A stretch of DNA of 64,000 nt, from NCBI GenBank assembly GCA_965260935.1, contig OZ253374.1:3038001-3102000 (forward strand). Direction: 5' to 3'. The notes below the pieces were generated by a model that did not search any database, had not been told where the DNA came from, and saw only the letters and a list, made by a program, of their open reading frames with translations. This document shows, piece after piece, positions 57,501 through 64,000 of this stretch (positions are counted from its first letter, which is position 1; every line of letters begins with the position of its first letter). Origin of the DNA: JBBROS01 sp965260935 (GTDB lineage Bacteria > Pseudomonadota > Alphaproteobacteria > Acetobacterales > Acetobacteraceae). The translations under genes were made by a program, and so were the position numbers.

Positions 57501-58202
57501 ATGAATCTTGGTTTGATCGTCGCCGCCGGAACAGGGCAACGCTTTGGCGGGGACATTCCGAAGCAGTATCGAGACCTCGGCAGGGCGCCCATCCTGCGCC
57601 GCACGGCGGCTTCGTTGTTGAAGCACCCGCTGATCGATGCGGTTCAAGTGTTGATCCACCCTTCGCACCAGCAGCTTTACGCGGCGGCCATGGCCGGGCT
57701 TGACCTGCCGCCGCCGCTCATGGGGGGGGGCTCGCGGCAGGAGTCGGTCCGCCTTGGCCTGGAGGGCGTGGCCGGCCTTGGTCCGGACAAGGTGCTGATC
57801 CACGACGCCGTCCGCCCGTTCGTGGAGCAGGAGACCTTGACGGCGGTGCTCGACGCGCTGGACCGGACGCCCGCGGCCATCGCGGCCATTCCGGTTCACG
57901 ACACGCTGAAGCGGGGCGTTGGCAACATGGTTGTGGGCACGGTGGACCGTGCCGGCTTGTGGCGGGCGCAGACGCCGCAGGGGTTCCGCTTCAAGGAGCT
58001 GTTGGCCGCGCATCGGCGGGCCTGCCTGGAAAACCCGCCCGGGGCCGATCTGACCGACGACGCGATGATCGCGGAACGGTATGGCATCGGCATCGAGCTG
58101 GTCCCGGGTACTGAGGACAATTTCAAGATCACCACCGAGCGCGATCTGCTTCGCGCAGAGGTTATCTTGCAGCGCGGACACTGGGAGACCCGTATCGGAT
58201 AG
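57501..58202 (+). CDS. ispD: 2-C-methyl-D-erythritol 4-phosphate cytidylyltransferase
   Basis: A 233-aa protein with the IspD nucleotide-binding start MNLGLIVAAGTGQRFGGDIPKQY and the VLIHDAVRPFVEQETL core. AGLWRAQTPQGFRFKELL, DDAMIAERYG and the C-terminal EDNFKITTERDLLRAE complete the domain. It makes CDP-methylerythritol in the MEP isoprenoid pathway. In many alphaproteobacteria IspD is fused to IspF; here the protein stops after GHWETRIG, where the IspF domain (RxGxGFDVH) would begin. The stop is TAG, and the following bases still read GGGTTTAAT. The 3' end borders an A+T-rich island. IspF must be encoded elsewhere or lost. Confidence 0.93.
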   Translation: MNLGLIVAAGTGQRFGGDIPKQYRDLGRAPILRRTAASLLKHPLIDAVQVLIHPSHQQLYAAAMAGLDLPPPLMGGGSRQESVRLGLEGVAGLGPDKVLIHDAVRPFVEQETLTAVLDALDRTPAAIAAIPVHDTLKRGVGNMVVGTVDRAGLWRAQTPQGFRFKELLAAHRRACLENPPGADLTDDAMIAERYGIGIELVPGTEDNFKITTERDLLRAEVILQRGHWETRIG

Positions 58203-58392
58203 GGGTTTAATACAGGAACCTTTTATCTCGGCGAGAGCGCGATGGAATCGGAATGCCCTTCGAAGCCTCGGCGGAGTTTGGTGGTGTGGCAAGCAGTGAC
58301 GTGCCGCTCGATACAATCGCGAAAGCTCGGGCATTTGCGCCCCAAATAATCATTGATGTTTCGTTACTGTTTAGCGAGCCTAAGCGATAGAC
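58203..58392 (+). other. Possible remnant of fused IspF start and short orphan coding-like fragment
   Basis: Directly after the ispD stop, the same frame reads GFNTGTF, which resembles the IspF opening GFDVHAF in a decayed state. One frame then holds an open stretch (GIGMPFEASAEFGGVAS and DTIAKARAFAPQIIIDVSLL) ending in TAG near 58390, without a start or a recognised family. Base composition changes gradually from GC-rich to A+T-rich around 58330-58400. I see no functional gene here. Confidence 0.4.
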
Positions 58393-58878
58393 TTACATTC
58401 TAAATGCAGCTACCATGGAAACTGCTCTAGAGTATAAAAATACCAATGCTGCTATAAACAACATTATCTGGTCTGTTAATTTTTTATCTGTTTTCGTTGT
58501 AAGATAGTTTACTAAAAATATAGAAAAAGCAAAAACAAAATAAGTAAGAATCAGTGGATACAAAAATGTATTAACACCGTTGATAGCATTCTGCGCGTTT
58601 ACCATTGACTGTTCAAAAAATTGACCAAAGTAGCTTGGTAACAATTTATTCACTTCTCTTTCTAAATTGATAAATTCGCTACCTATATATGAACCTAATT
58701 TTAAAAGGATGGTAAAAATTAAAGGTACAAGTAGGATTAAAGTCGAGCCTAGCAAATAGCTTAATGCGCTTGCTTTTTTACCAAAATAACCAAATGTGAG
58801 TGATTGTAGTGTCGTTAAATACAATCTCAGTAGCCATACTCTAATTTTCACACTAAAAAGCGTGGGAGTAACAAACAC
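58393..58878 (-). CDS. A+T-rich-island membrane protein, 161 aa (possibly broken)
   Basis: This frame is strongly A+T-rich and uses AT-rich codons, unlike every neighbour. The protein has a basic start (MFVTPTLFSVKIRVWLLRLY) and hydrophobic segments at about 40-62 (LLGSTLILLVPLIFTILLKL), 105-125 and 140-155. The linker is polar and Lys-rich (NYLTTKTDKKLTDQ). No family is recognised. The start is GTG 58878, inside the end of the preceding open segment (58848-59168) but in a different frame. This and the next two entries could therefore be pieces of one longer frameshifted gene. Foreign origin is inferred from composition. Confidence 0.5.
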   Translation of the reverse strand: MFVTPTLFSVKIRVWLLRLYLTTLQSLTFGYFGKKASALSYLLGSTLILLVPLIFTILLKLGSYIGSEFINLEREVNKLLPSYFGQFFEQSMVNAQNAINGVNTFLYPLILTYFVFAFSIFLVNYLTTKTDKKLTDQIMLFIAALVFLYSRAVSMVAAFRM

Positions 58879-59168
58879 AAACTAACAATATCAAGCGTAT
58901 TTACTATTATTTCTGTTTTAGGTAAAATTAATTTTAAATTATTTACAAACACTGGTAAAATGAATACACATAGTAAGCCTCCAATTAATGATATGAGTGC
59001 TGAAGGACGCCAACTTCTTCTTGGTAAAGCATGAATCGGGACCTCTAAGTTATCATCTGCTAAAGGGGTTTGTGTAGTAAAAACTTGAATCTTTCGTGTA
59101 GCAGAATGTAATACTCTAATTACAAAAGCTCCGCCTCTAACTATGTCTTCAATAAAATTTCTAAAGAG
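58848..59168 (-). pseudogene. Open segment without a start codon, continuing past an amber stop (A+T-rich island)
   Basis: After the TAG ending the 88-aa frame at 59169-59171, the same frame continues for 106 codons. It reads LFRNFIEDIVRGGAFVIRVL, then SALISLIGGLLCVFILPVFV (one membrane span), to a TGA at 58848-58850. It contains no ATG, GTG or TTG near its beginning, so it cannot be a separate gene with a normal start. The simplest reading is a former longer gene broken by an in-frame TAG. Readthrough is a less likely alternative. Confidence 0.5.
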
Positions 59169-59435
59169 CTAAACAGATGGCCAAACTACAAATGTTACTA
59201 CAATCAACGTAAGTTCAATCTTAGCCACTAATGTTAGTAAAGAAAAAGAAACACCAATGGTTAATTTAAACGTAAAAGTTGTAATAATAGCTAAAAACAA
59301 AGCGTTCCCTAGTATCGTTGTTATTGCAAGCCAATTTTCTCTACGATATGTTAAGATACTTGCAACTATGGAAGCTAATAGTGTAGCGCCTGCATGCATT
59401 CCGAAAAGGAAATAGATTAAGTCTCTTAGCGTCAT
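59169..59435 (-). CDS. A+T-rich-island membrane protein, 88 aa (possible 5' part of a broken gene)
   Basis: The first frame of the island starts at ATG 59435 (MTLRDLIYFLFGMHAGATLL). It has three hydrophobic segments at about 8-28, 35-55 and 60-82 and ends FVVWPSV at a TAG. No recognisable family and only a weak ribosome site. The frame continues after the stop, so this may be the N-terminal fragment of a longer membrane protein. Together with the 161-aa frame it occupies the A+T-rich insert between ispD and pyrF. Confidence 0.45.
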   Translation of the reverse strand: MTLRDLIYFLFGMHAGATLLASIVASILTYRRENWLAITTILGNALFLAIITTFTFKLTIGVSFSLLTLVAKIELTLIVVTFVVWPSV

Positions 59436-59477
59436 AGGGGGTCTACTAATTCGTTTATAGGCTATGCGCCGTTGATC

Positions 59478-60188
59478 TCAATTGCTGAAAGTTAACGATA
59501 GCTCAACCATTTTGACCATCTGCTCCACTACCTCCCTCGGATCCCCCGCCCGCGTCACCGGCCGCCCCACAACTAGGTAATCCGCCCCCCGCCGCACCGC
59601 CTCCCCAGGCGTCGCCACTCGCCGCTGGTCCCCCGCCTCTCCCCCCGGCAACCGTATTCCCGGCGTCGCCACCAGCAATCGCCGCCCCGCTGCCCGACGC
59701 AGCCCTTCCAAGTCATCCGCCGCCGAGGCGATCAGCCCATCCGCGCGCCCCTCCCCCGCCGCCCGCGCCCGCAGCATCGCCAGCTCCGCCACCGTCCGTT
59801 CATACCCCATCGCCCGCAGCGCCGCGTCGTCCTGGCTCGTCAGCACCGTAATCGCGAACACCAGTAGGCCGCTCCCCCGCGCGCCCTCCGCCGCCGCGGC
59901 CACGATCTCTGGGTCCCCGTGCACCGTCACGATCCGCACGCCGCGCCGGGCCACCGCGGCCACGCCGTGCCGCACCGTTTCCGGGATGTCGTACATCTTG
60001 TAGTCGAGAAACACCTGCTTGCCTGCCGCTACCAGCTCGTCGATGAACCCGTCCACCCCCGGCGAGAACAGCAGCCACATCCCGACCTTGTAGAACCGCA
60101 CCGCCTCTCCCAGCCGTGCCACCAAGGCCCGCGCCTCCGCCACGCCCGGCACGTCGAGCGCCACGATCAGGCGGTCGGCAGCCTCCAT
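59478..60188 (-). CDS. pyrF: Orotidine 5'-phosphate decarboxylase
   Basis: A 236-aa TIM-barrel enzyme. The substrate-binding start is RLIVALDVPGVAEARALV, and the KVGMWLLFSPGVDGFI strand follows. The catalytic Asp-Lys-x-x-Asp array appears as VFLDYKMYDIPETVRHG. The phosphate-gripping end is LVATPGIRLPGG and ADYLVVGRPVTRAGDPRE. It makes UMP, the last de novo pyrimidine step. The start ATG 60188 is preceded by a purine-rich segment. It is 15 nt after the isovaleryl-CoA dehydrogenase stop on the same strand. Its 3' end meets the A+T-rich island. Confidence 0.95.
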   Translation of the reverse strand: MEAADRLIVALDVPGVAEARALVARLGEAVRFYKVGMWLLFSPGVDGFIDELVAAGKQVFLDYKMYDIPETVRHGVAAVARRGVRIVTVHGDPEIVAAAAEGARGSGLLVFAITVLTSQDDAALRAMGYERTVAELAMLRARAAGEGRADGLIASAADDLEGLRRAAGRRLLVATPGIRLPGGEAGDQRRVATPGEAVRRGADYLVVGRPVTRAGDPREVVEQMVKMVELSLTFSN

Positions 60189-60203
60189 CGCCGCGGCTTC
60201 CCC

Positions 60204-61385
60204 TCAAGCCGTCTCCCGAAATAATTCTCGCCCGATCAGCATCCGCCGGATCTCGCTCGTCCCCGCCCCGATCTCGTACAGCTTCGCGTCCCGCAGTAGC
60301 CGCCCCGTCGGGTAGTCGTTCACGTAGCCGTTCCCCCCCAGCACCTGGATCGCCTCCAGCGCCATCCAGGTCGCCCGCTCCGCCGCGTAGAGAATGGCTC
60401 CGGCCGCGTCCTTCCGGCTCGTCTCCCCCCGGTCGCACGCCTTTGCTACCGCGTAGACGTAGGCGCGCGCCGCGTTCAGCGTCACGTACATGTCGGCGAT
60501 CTTGCCCTGCATCATCTGGAACTCGCCGATCGCCTGCCCGAACTGGCGGCGCTCGTGGATATACGGCACCGCCACGTCCAGGCACGCCTGCATGATGCCC
60601 AAAGGCCCCGCCGCCAGCACCGCCCGCTCGTAATCCAGCCCGCTCATCAGCACGTTCACCCCGCGCCCCACGCCGCCCAGCACGTTCTCCTCCGGCACCT
60701 CGCAATCCTCGAACACCAGCTCCCCGGTGTTGCTGCCGCGCATCCCCAACTTGTCCAGCTTCTGGGCGCAGCGGAAGCCTGCGAACCCGCGCTCGATCAG
60801 GAACGCCGTGATGCCGCGCGCCCCCGCCGCTGGGTCGGTCTTGGCGTACACCACCAGCGTATCGGCCTCCGGGCCGTTGGTGATCCAGAACTTCGAGCCG
60901 TTGAGCACGTAGCGTCCGCCCCGCTTTTCCGCCCTGAGCCGCATCGACACCACGTCCGACCCGGCGCCGGTCTCGCTCATCGCCAGCGCGCCCACCTGCT
61001 CGCCTGAGATCAGGCCGGGCAGGTAGCGCCGCTTCTGCTCCTCGCTGCCGTTCTTGCGGATCTGGTTGACGCACAGGTTGCTGTGCGCGCCATACGAAAG
61101 CCCGACGCTGGCGCTCGCCCGGCTGATCTCCTCCATCGCCACGCAATGCTCCAGGTAGCCCATTCCCGCCCCGCCGTATTCCTCCTCCACCGTCACCCCC
61201 AGCACGCCCAAGTTTCCCATCTTGCGCCAAAGGTCGTGCGGGAAGTCGTTGCTGCGGTCGATCTCGGCCGCCCGGGGCGCGATCTCGTCGGCCGCGAACC
61301 CGGCCACGCTGTCGCGCAGCATGTCGGCGCCCTCTCCCAAGTCGAAGTTCAGCGACGGCGGACGGTTCAGCAGGCTTGCGGACAT
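60204..61385 (-). CDS. Isovaleryl-CoA dehydrogenase
   Basis: A 393-aa acyl-CoA dehydrogenase. The FAD-binding signature is LAMSETGAGSDVVSMRLRAE, followed by WITNGPEADTLVVYAKTD. The segment MSGLDYERAVLAAGPLG has the glutamate position typical of isovaleryl-CoA dehydrogenase (leucine catabolism) rather than the glutamate further downstream used by other acyl-CoA dehydrogenases. VLGGNGYVNDYPTGRLLRDAKLYEIGAGTSE is the usual C-terminal motif (shown here in part). It oxidises isovaleryl-CoA to 3-methylcrotonyl-CoA. It is divergent from an acyl-CoA synthetase with 50 bp between starts. Carboxylase genes for the next step are not in the window. Confidence 0.92.
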   Translation of the reverse strand: MSASLLNRPPSLNFDLGEGADMLRDSVAGFAADEIAPRAAEIDRSNDFPHDLWRKMGNLGVLGVTVEEEYGGAGMGYLEHCVAMEEISRASASVGLSYGAHSNLCVNQIRKNGSEEQKRRYLPGLISGEQVGALAMSETGAGSDVVSMRLRAEKRGGRYVLNGSKFWITNGPEADTLVVYAKTDPAAGARGITAFLIERGFAGFRCAQKLDKLGMRGSNTGELVFEDCEVPEENVLGGVGRGVNVLMSGLDYERAVLAAGPLGIMQACLDVAVPYIHERRQFGQAIGEFQMMQGKIADMYVTLNAARAYVYAVAKACDRGETSRKDAAGAILYAAERATWMALEAIQVLGGNGYVNDYPTGRLLRDAKLYEIGAGTSEIRRMLIGRELFRETA

Positions 61386-61435
61386 GCTCCATTTCCTTTT
61401 CTCTTACCCGCAACACTATAGGGCGGAGATGTGGA

Positions 61436-63133
61436 ATGGCCACGCCACAGGGCGAACCGAGCTACGTTCACGGCGCGGCCGACATCCTCCTCCTCGGCGA
61501 GACCCTCGGCCAGAACCTTGACCGCACCGCCGCCCGCGTCCCCGATAACCCGGCCCTTATCATCCCCACCCAGGGCGTCCGCTGGTCCTACCGCGAGCTC
61601 GTCCGGCGCGCCGAGGCCTTCGCCGCCGGCCTGCTCGCGCTCGGCCTCGTTCGCGGCGACCGCGTCGGCATCTGGTCCCTCAACAACGCCGAGTGGGTGA
61701 CAACGCAGTTCGCCACCGCCAAAGCCGGGCTGATCCTCGTCAACATCAACCCCGCCTACCGCACCACCGAACTGGATTACGCCCTCAACAAGGTCGGTTG
61801 CCGCGCCCTCATCACCGCCACCCGCTTCAAGACCAGCGATTACATCGGCCTTCTCTCCGAACTCGCCCCGGAGCTTTCCGGCTCGGCTCCCGGCCGCCTC
61901 CGGGCCGCCCGCTTGCCCGCCCTCGAGATCGTCATCCAGATCGGCGGCCAGGCCCCCGGCACGATCCCGTTCGACGACGTTTCCGGCCTTGCCGCCCCGG
62001 AACATCATGCCGAACTCGCCCGTCTGCAACGAGTGCTGCAATTCGACGACCCGATCAACATCCAGTTCACCAGCGGCACGACCGGCTCGCCGAAGGGCGC
62101 CGCCCTTACCCATCACAACATCCTCAACAACGGCTACTTCATCGGCCGCGCCATGCGCCTTTCCGAGCAGGACCGCCTTTGCATCCCGGTGCCGCTCTAT
62201 CACTGCTTCGGCATGGTGCTCGGCAACCTGGCCTGCACCACCCACGGCGCTGCCATGGTCTACCCGGCGCCGGGCTTCGACCCGCTGGCCACGTTGGAGA
62301 CCGTCGCCGGCGAGCGCTGCACCGGCCTGCACGGCGTTCCCACCATGTTCATCGCTGAGTTGGAGCACCCTGAGTTCGACCGGTTCGACCTGTCCAGCCT
62401 GCGCACGGGCATCATGGCCGGCTCGCCTTGCCCGACCGAGATCATGCGCCGGGCGGTGGACCGCATGAACCTGCGGGAGATCACCATCTGCTACGGCATG
62501 ACCGAAACGAGCCCTGTCAGCTTCCAAAGCTCGGTCGACGACCCGCTTGAACGCCGGGTCAGCACCGTTGGCCGTATCCACCCGCATATCGAGGCGAAGA
62601 TCATCGACGCCGAGGGCCGGATCGTTCCGCGCGGCACGCCGGGCGAGCTTTGCACCCGCGGCTACGCCGTCATGCTCGGCTACTTCGATGACCCGGAGCG
62701 CACGACGGGCGTCATCGACCAGGCCCGCTGGATGCACACCGGCGACCTCGCCACCATCGACGGCGAGGGCTTCTGCAACATCGTCGGCCGCATCAAGGAC
62801 GTCGTCATCCGCGGCGGCGAGAACGTCTATCCGCTCGAGGTCGAGAACTTCCTCTACGCCCATCCTGCAATCGAGGATGTCCAGGTGTTCGGCGTTCCTG
62901 ACCGGCGCTACGGCGAGGAACTCTGCGCCTGGGTCAAGCTCCGCGCCGGCGCGGCCCTGACCGAGGCCGACTTGCAAGCCTTCTGCCGCGGCAAGATCGC
63001 GCACCAGAAGATCCCGCGCTACGTCCGCTTCGTCGATGCGTTCCCGATGACGGTCACGGGAAAAGTGCAAAAATTCTTGATGCGCGAGGCGATGCAGCAG
63101 GAATTGGGCGTTTCCAGAGCCGAAACGGCGTAA
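61436..63133 (+). CDS. Acyl-CoA synthetase (AMP-dependent)
   Basis: A 565-aa adenylate-forming enzyme. The ATP loop is IQFTSGTTGSPKGAAL; ICYGMTETSPVSFQSS, MHTGDLATIDGEGF and the hinge IKDVVIRGGENVYPLEVE follow. The final FPMTVTGKVQKFLMRE carries the catalytic lysine. It activates a carboxylic acid to the acyl-CoA. Next to isovaleryl-CoA dehydrogenase it may act on medium-chain or branched acids, but chain length is not read from sequence. The ATG at 61436 has GGAG about 9 nt upstream. The earlier in-frame ATG at 61376 lies in the divergent promoter zone. Confidence 0.93.
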   Translation: MATPQGEPSYVHGAADILLLGETLGQNLDRTAARVPDNPALIIPTQGVRWSYRELVRRAEAFAAGLLALGLVRGDRVGIWSLNNAEWVTTQFATAKAGLILVNINPAYRTTELDYALNKVGCRALITATRFKTSDYIGLLSELAPELSGSAPGRLRAARLPALEIVIQIGGQAPGTIPFDDVSGLAAPEHHAELARLQRVLQFDDPINIQFTSGTTGSPKGAALTHHNILNNGYFIGRAMRLSEQDRLCIPVPLYHCFGMVLGNLACTTHGAAMVYPAPGFDPLATLETVAGERCTGLHGVPTMFIAELEHPEFDRFDLSSLRTGIMAGSPCPTEIMRRAVDRMNLREITICYGMTETSPVSFQSSVDDPLERRVSTVGRIHPHIEAKIIDAEGRIVPRGTPGELCTRGYAVMLGYFDDPERTTGVIDQARWMHTGDLATIDGEGFCNIVGRIKDVVIRGGENVYPLEVENFLYAHPAIEDVQVFGVPDRRYGEELCAWVKLRAGAALTEADLQAFCRGKIAHQKIPRYVRFVDAFPMTVTGKVQKFLMREAMQQELGVSRAETA

Positions 63134-63194
63134 TATGTTCAGACGTCAGTAAACTGATCTTGAACAGCCGCAGGTTTCAAGGCAGGTAGCCTTC

Positions 63195-63743
63195 ATGCCG
63201 AGCTTTGCACGCAACGTCCCTGAGGGGGACACGCTCGAGCGGGCCGTGTGCACGCAATGCGGTTTCGTGGCCTATGAAAACCCCAAGATCGTCACCGGTT
63301 CCGTTGTTGTCCATCGCGGCCAGGTTCTGCTCTGCCGCCGGGCCATCGAGCCCCGGCGCGGGTTCTGGACCCTGCCCGCCGGCTACCTGGAACTGCTCGA
63401 AACCGTCGAGGAGGGCGCCCTGCGCGAAGCGTGGGAGGAAGCCGAGGCGCGCATCAAGCTCGACGGCATTCTTGGCTGCTTCAGCATCAGCCGGATCGGC
63501 CAGGTGCAGATCATCTTTCGCGCCCGCTTCGACGGCGAGCCGCGGTTTGGCGCGGGGCCGGAGAGCCTTGAGGTTGGCCTGTTCGGTTGGGCCGACATTC
63601 CCTGGGCGGACATCGCGTTCCCATCCGTCCGCTGGGCCCTGGACGCCTGGCATGAAACCGGCGACGCGCCGCTCGGCGCACCCGCCGCCAACCCGCCCGC
63701 TGACCCGCGCGGGACCAATCTTCTGCAGGAGGCTTCGTCATGA
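63195..63743 (+). CDS. Nudix hydrolase with N-terminal zinc-ribbon half
   Basis: A 182-aa protein. The N-terminus has CTQCGFVAYENPKIVTG, one Cys pair of a zinc ribbon as in NADH pyrophosphatase-like (NudC) or ADP-ribose-type Nudix proteins. The Nudix box is GYLELLETVEEGALREAWEE, with the final E-A-E-A instead of E-E-x-G. The C-terminal half is a short fold with a Pro-rich tail. It hydrolyses a nucleoside diphosphate linked to another moiety; the substrate is unresolved. ATG 63195 lies 61 nt after the acyl-CoA synthetase stop. It overlaps the next gene by ATGA, so the two are coupled. Confidence 0.88.
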   Translation: MPSFARNVPEGDTLERAVCTQCGFVAYENPKIVTGSVVVHRGQVLLCRRAIEPRRGFWTLPAGYLELLETVEEGALREAWEEAEARIKLDGILGCFSISRIGQVQIIFRARFDGEPRFGAGPESLEVGLFGWADIPWADIAFPSVRWALDAWHETGDAPLGAPAANPPADPRGTNLLQEASS

Positions 63744-64000
63744 GACGCTGGGTTCTGCCTTTCTTGATGCTCCCGCTGCTGGCGGCGTCACCCGGGCAAA
63801 AGCCGCTGAGCCTGGTTGTTCCGCTGCCCAGAAGCCCGGCCTTGCCGCTGCCGCCGAAACCTCCGTCCGTAGCCTCGCCGTCCGCCTTTCAGCCAGCGCC
63901 GCTGCCGAACCGGGAGCTGAACGCACCCTTCGCCAAGTTGGACGACACATCGACGTCTTTGGCGCCGACGTTGTTCACCAACAAGGATAGCTACCGCGGC
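63740..64000 (+). CDS. Secreted Pro-rich protein (5' part; continues beyond window)
   Basis: Only the first 87 codons lie in the window. The start MRRWVLPFLMLPLLAASPGQ is a signal peptide, preceded by GCAGGAGG 7 nt upstream. The mature part is rich in Pro, Ser and Ala (PRSPALPLPPKPPSV) and then reads NRELNAPFAKLDDTSTSLAP. No family is visible in this fragment. It is coupled to the Nudix gene by a 4-nt ATGA overlap. Function cannot be assigned until the rest is seen. Confidence 0.6.
   Translation, partial: MRRWVLPFLMLPLLAASPGQKPLSLVVPLPRSPALPLPPKPPSVASPSAFQPAPLPNRELNAPFAKLDDTSTSLAPTLFTNKDSYRG

Noticed and set aside
1..64000. CRISPR arrays, rRNA operon, tRNA-Sec or prophage
   Set aside because: No regularly spaced direct repeats, no rRNA sequence, no Sec-type long tRNA and no phage structural genes were seen on either strand.

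Overview
The window is a GC-rich chromosomal segment, apart from one A+T-rich kilobase near 58.4-59.4 kb. Gene content fits an alphaproteobacterium, probably a member of the Rhodospirillales/Acetobacteraceae. The signs are an NrdR-RibD pair, a stand-alone IspD that stops where IspDF fusions normally continue, a DUF1674 mini-protein, an IalB-like protein, a PEP-CTERM protein and a selenocysteine formate dehydrogenase. The taxonomic placement is inference only.

Layout. 0-13.9 kb is mainly metabolic: an exported isoaspartyl methyltransferase (cut by the window edge), a polytopic spermidine-synthase-like protein, an alpha/beta hydrolase, an IlvD/Edd dehydratase, ribD with nrdR, a class III CoA-transferase, an aldehyde dehydrogenase, a PDZ protein that looks like a dead HtrA-type protease, a lipoprotein, a class II aldolase and an M20 N-carbamoyl/allantoate-type amidohydrolase. 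14-16.9 kb is a membrane/redox cluster of MerA-like flavoprotein, TVP38 protein and TIGR04283-like glycosyltransferase. 17-21 kb is an envelope module (DUF2491, DUF350, PspA/IM30) followed by glutathione synthetase. 21-27.2 kb holds a DUF3830 protein, a small secreted protein, an EmrAB-type efflux pair, a large beta-rich surface protein and a PEP-CTERM protein.

27.6-35.3 kb is the selenium block. selB is divergent from a formate dehydrogenase operon whose catalytic gene has an in-frame UGA followed by a SECIS-like hairpin. Two small genes, an iron-sulfur subunit and an NrfD-type membrane subunit follow. At 35.3-37.4 kb lies a small wreckage zone: an MmeI-like methylase remnant and an IS4-family element sitting inside an already frameshifted lipoprotein gene.

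37.5-44.4 kb carries an SDR, a D-threonine-aldolase-like enzyme and a purine-catabolic operon (xanthine dehydrogenase in an unusual two-gene arrangement plus guanine deaminase), closed by a terminator. 44.5-49.2 kb holds a MaoC-type hydratase divergent from the methylcitrate-cycle operon prpDCB. 49.4-57.1 kb mixes cell-surface genes (a polyprenyl-phosphate sugar transferase and a glycine-zipper lipoprotein) with methyltransferases, rlmN, the DUF1674 gene, folD and yggT. tRNA-Ala(CGC) precedes ispD, then the A+T-rich island with broken membrane-protein genes, then pyrF, isovaleryl-CoA dehydrogenase, an acyl-CoA synthetase, a Nudix hydrolase and the start of a secreted protein.

The most interesting non-coding signals are a 102-bp two-hairpin repeat present twice (19.8 and 49.3 kb), immediately 3' of two unrelated operons and with base changes that preserve pairing, and the selenocysteine insertion element. 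No CRISPR array, rRNA or prophage was seen. NrdR is the only recognisable transcription factor.
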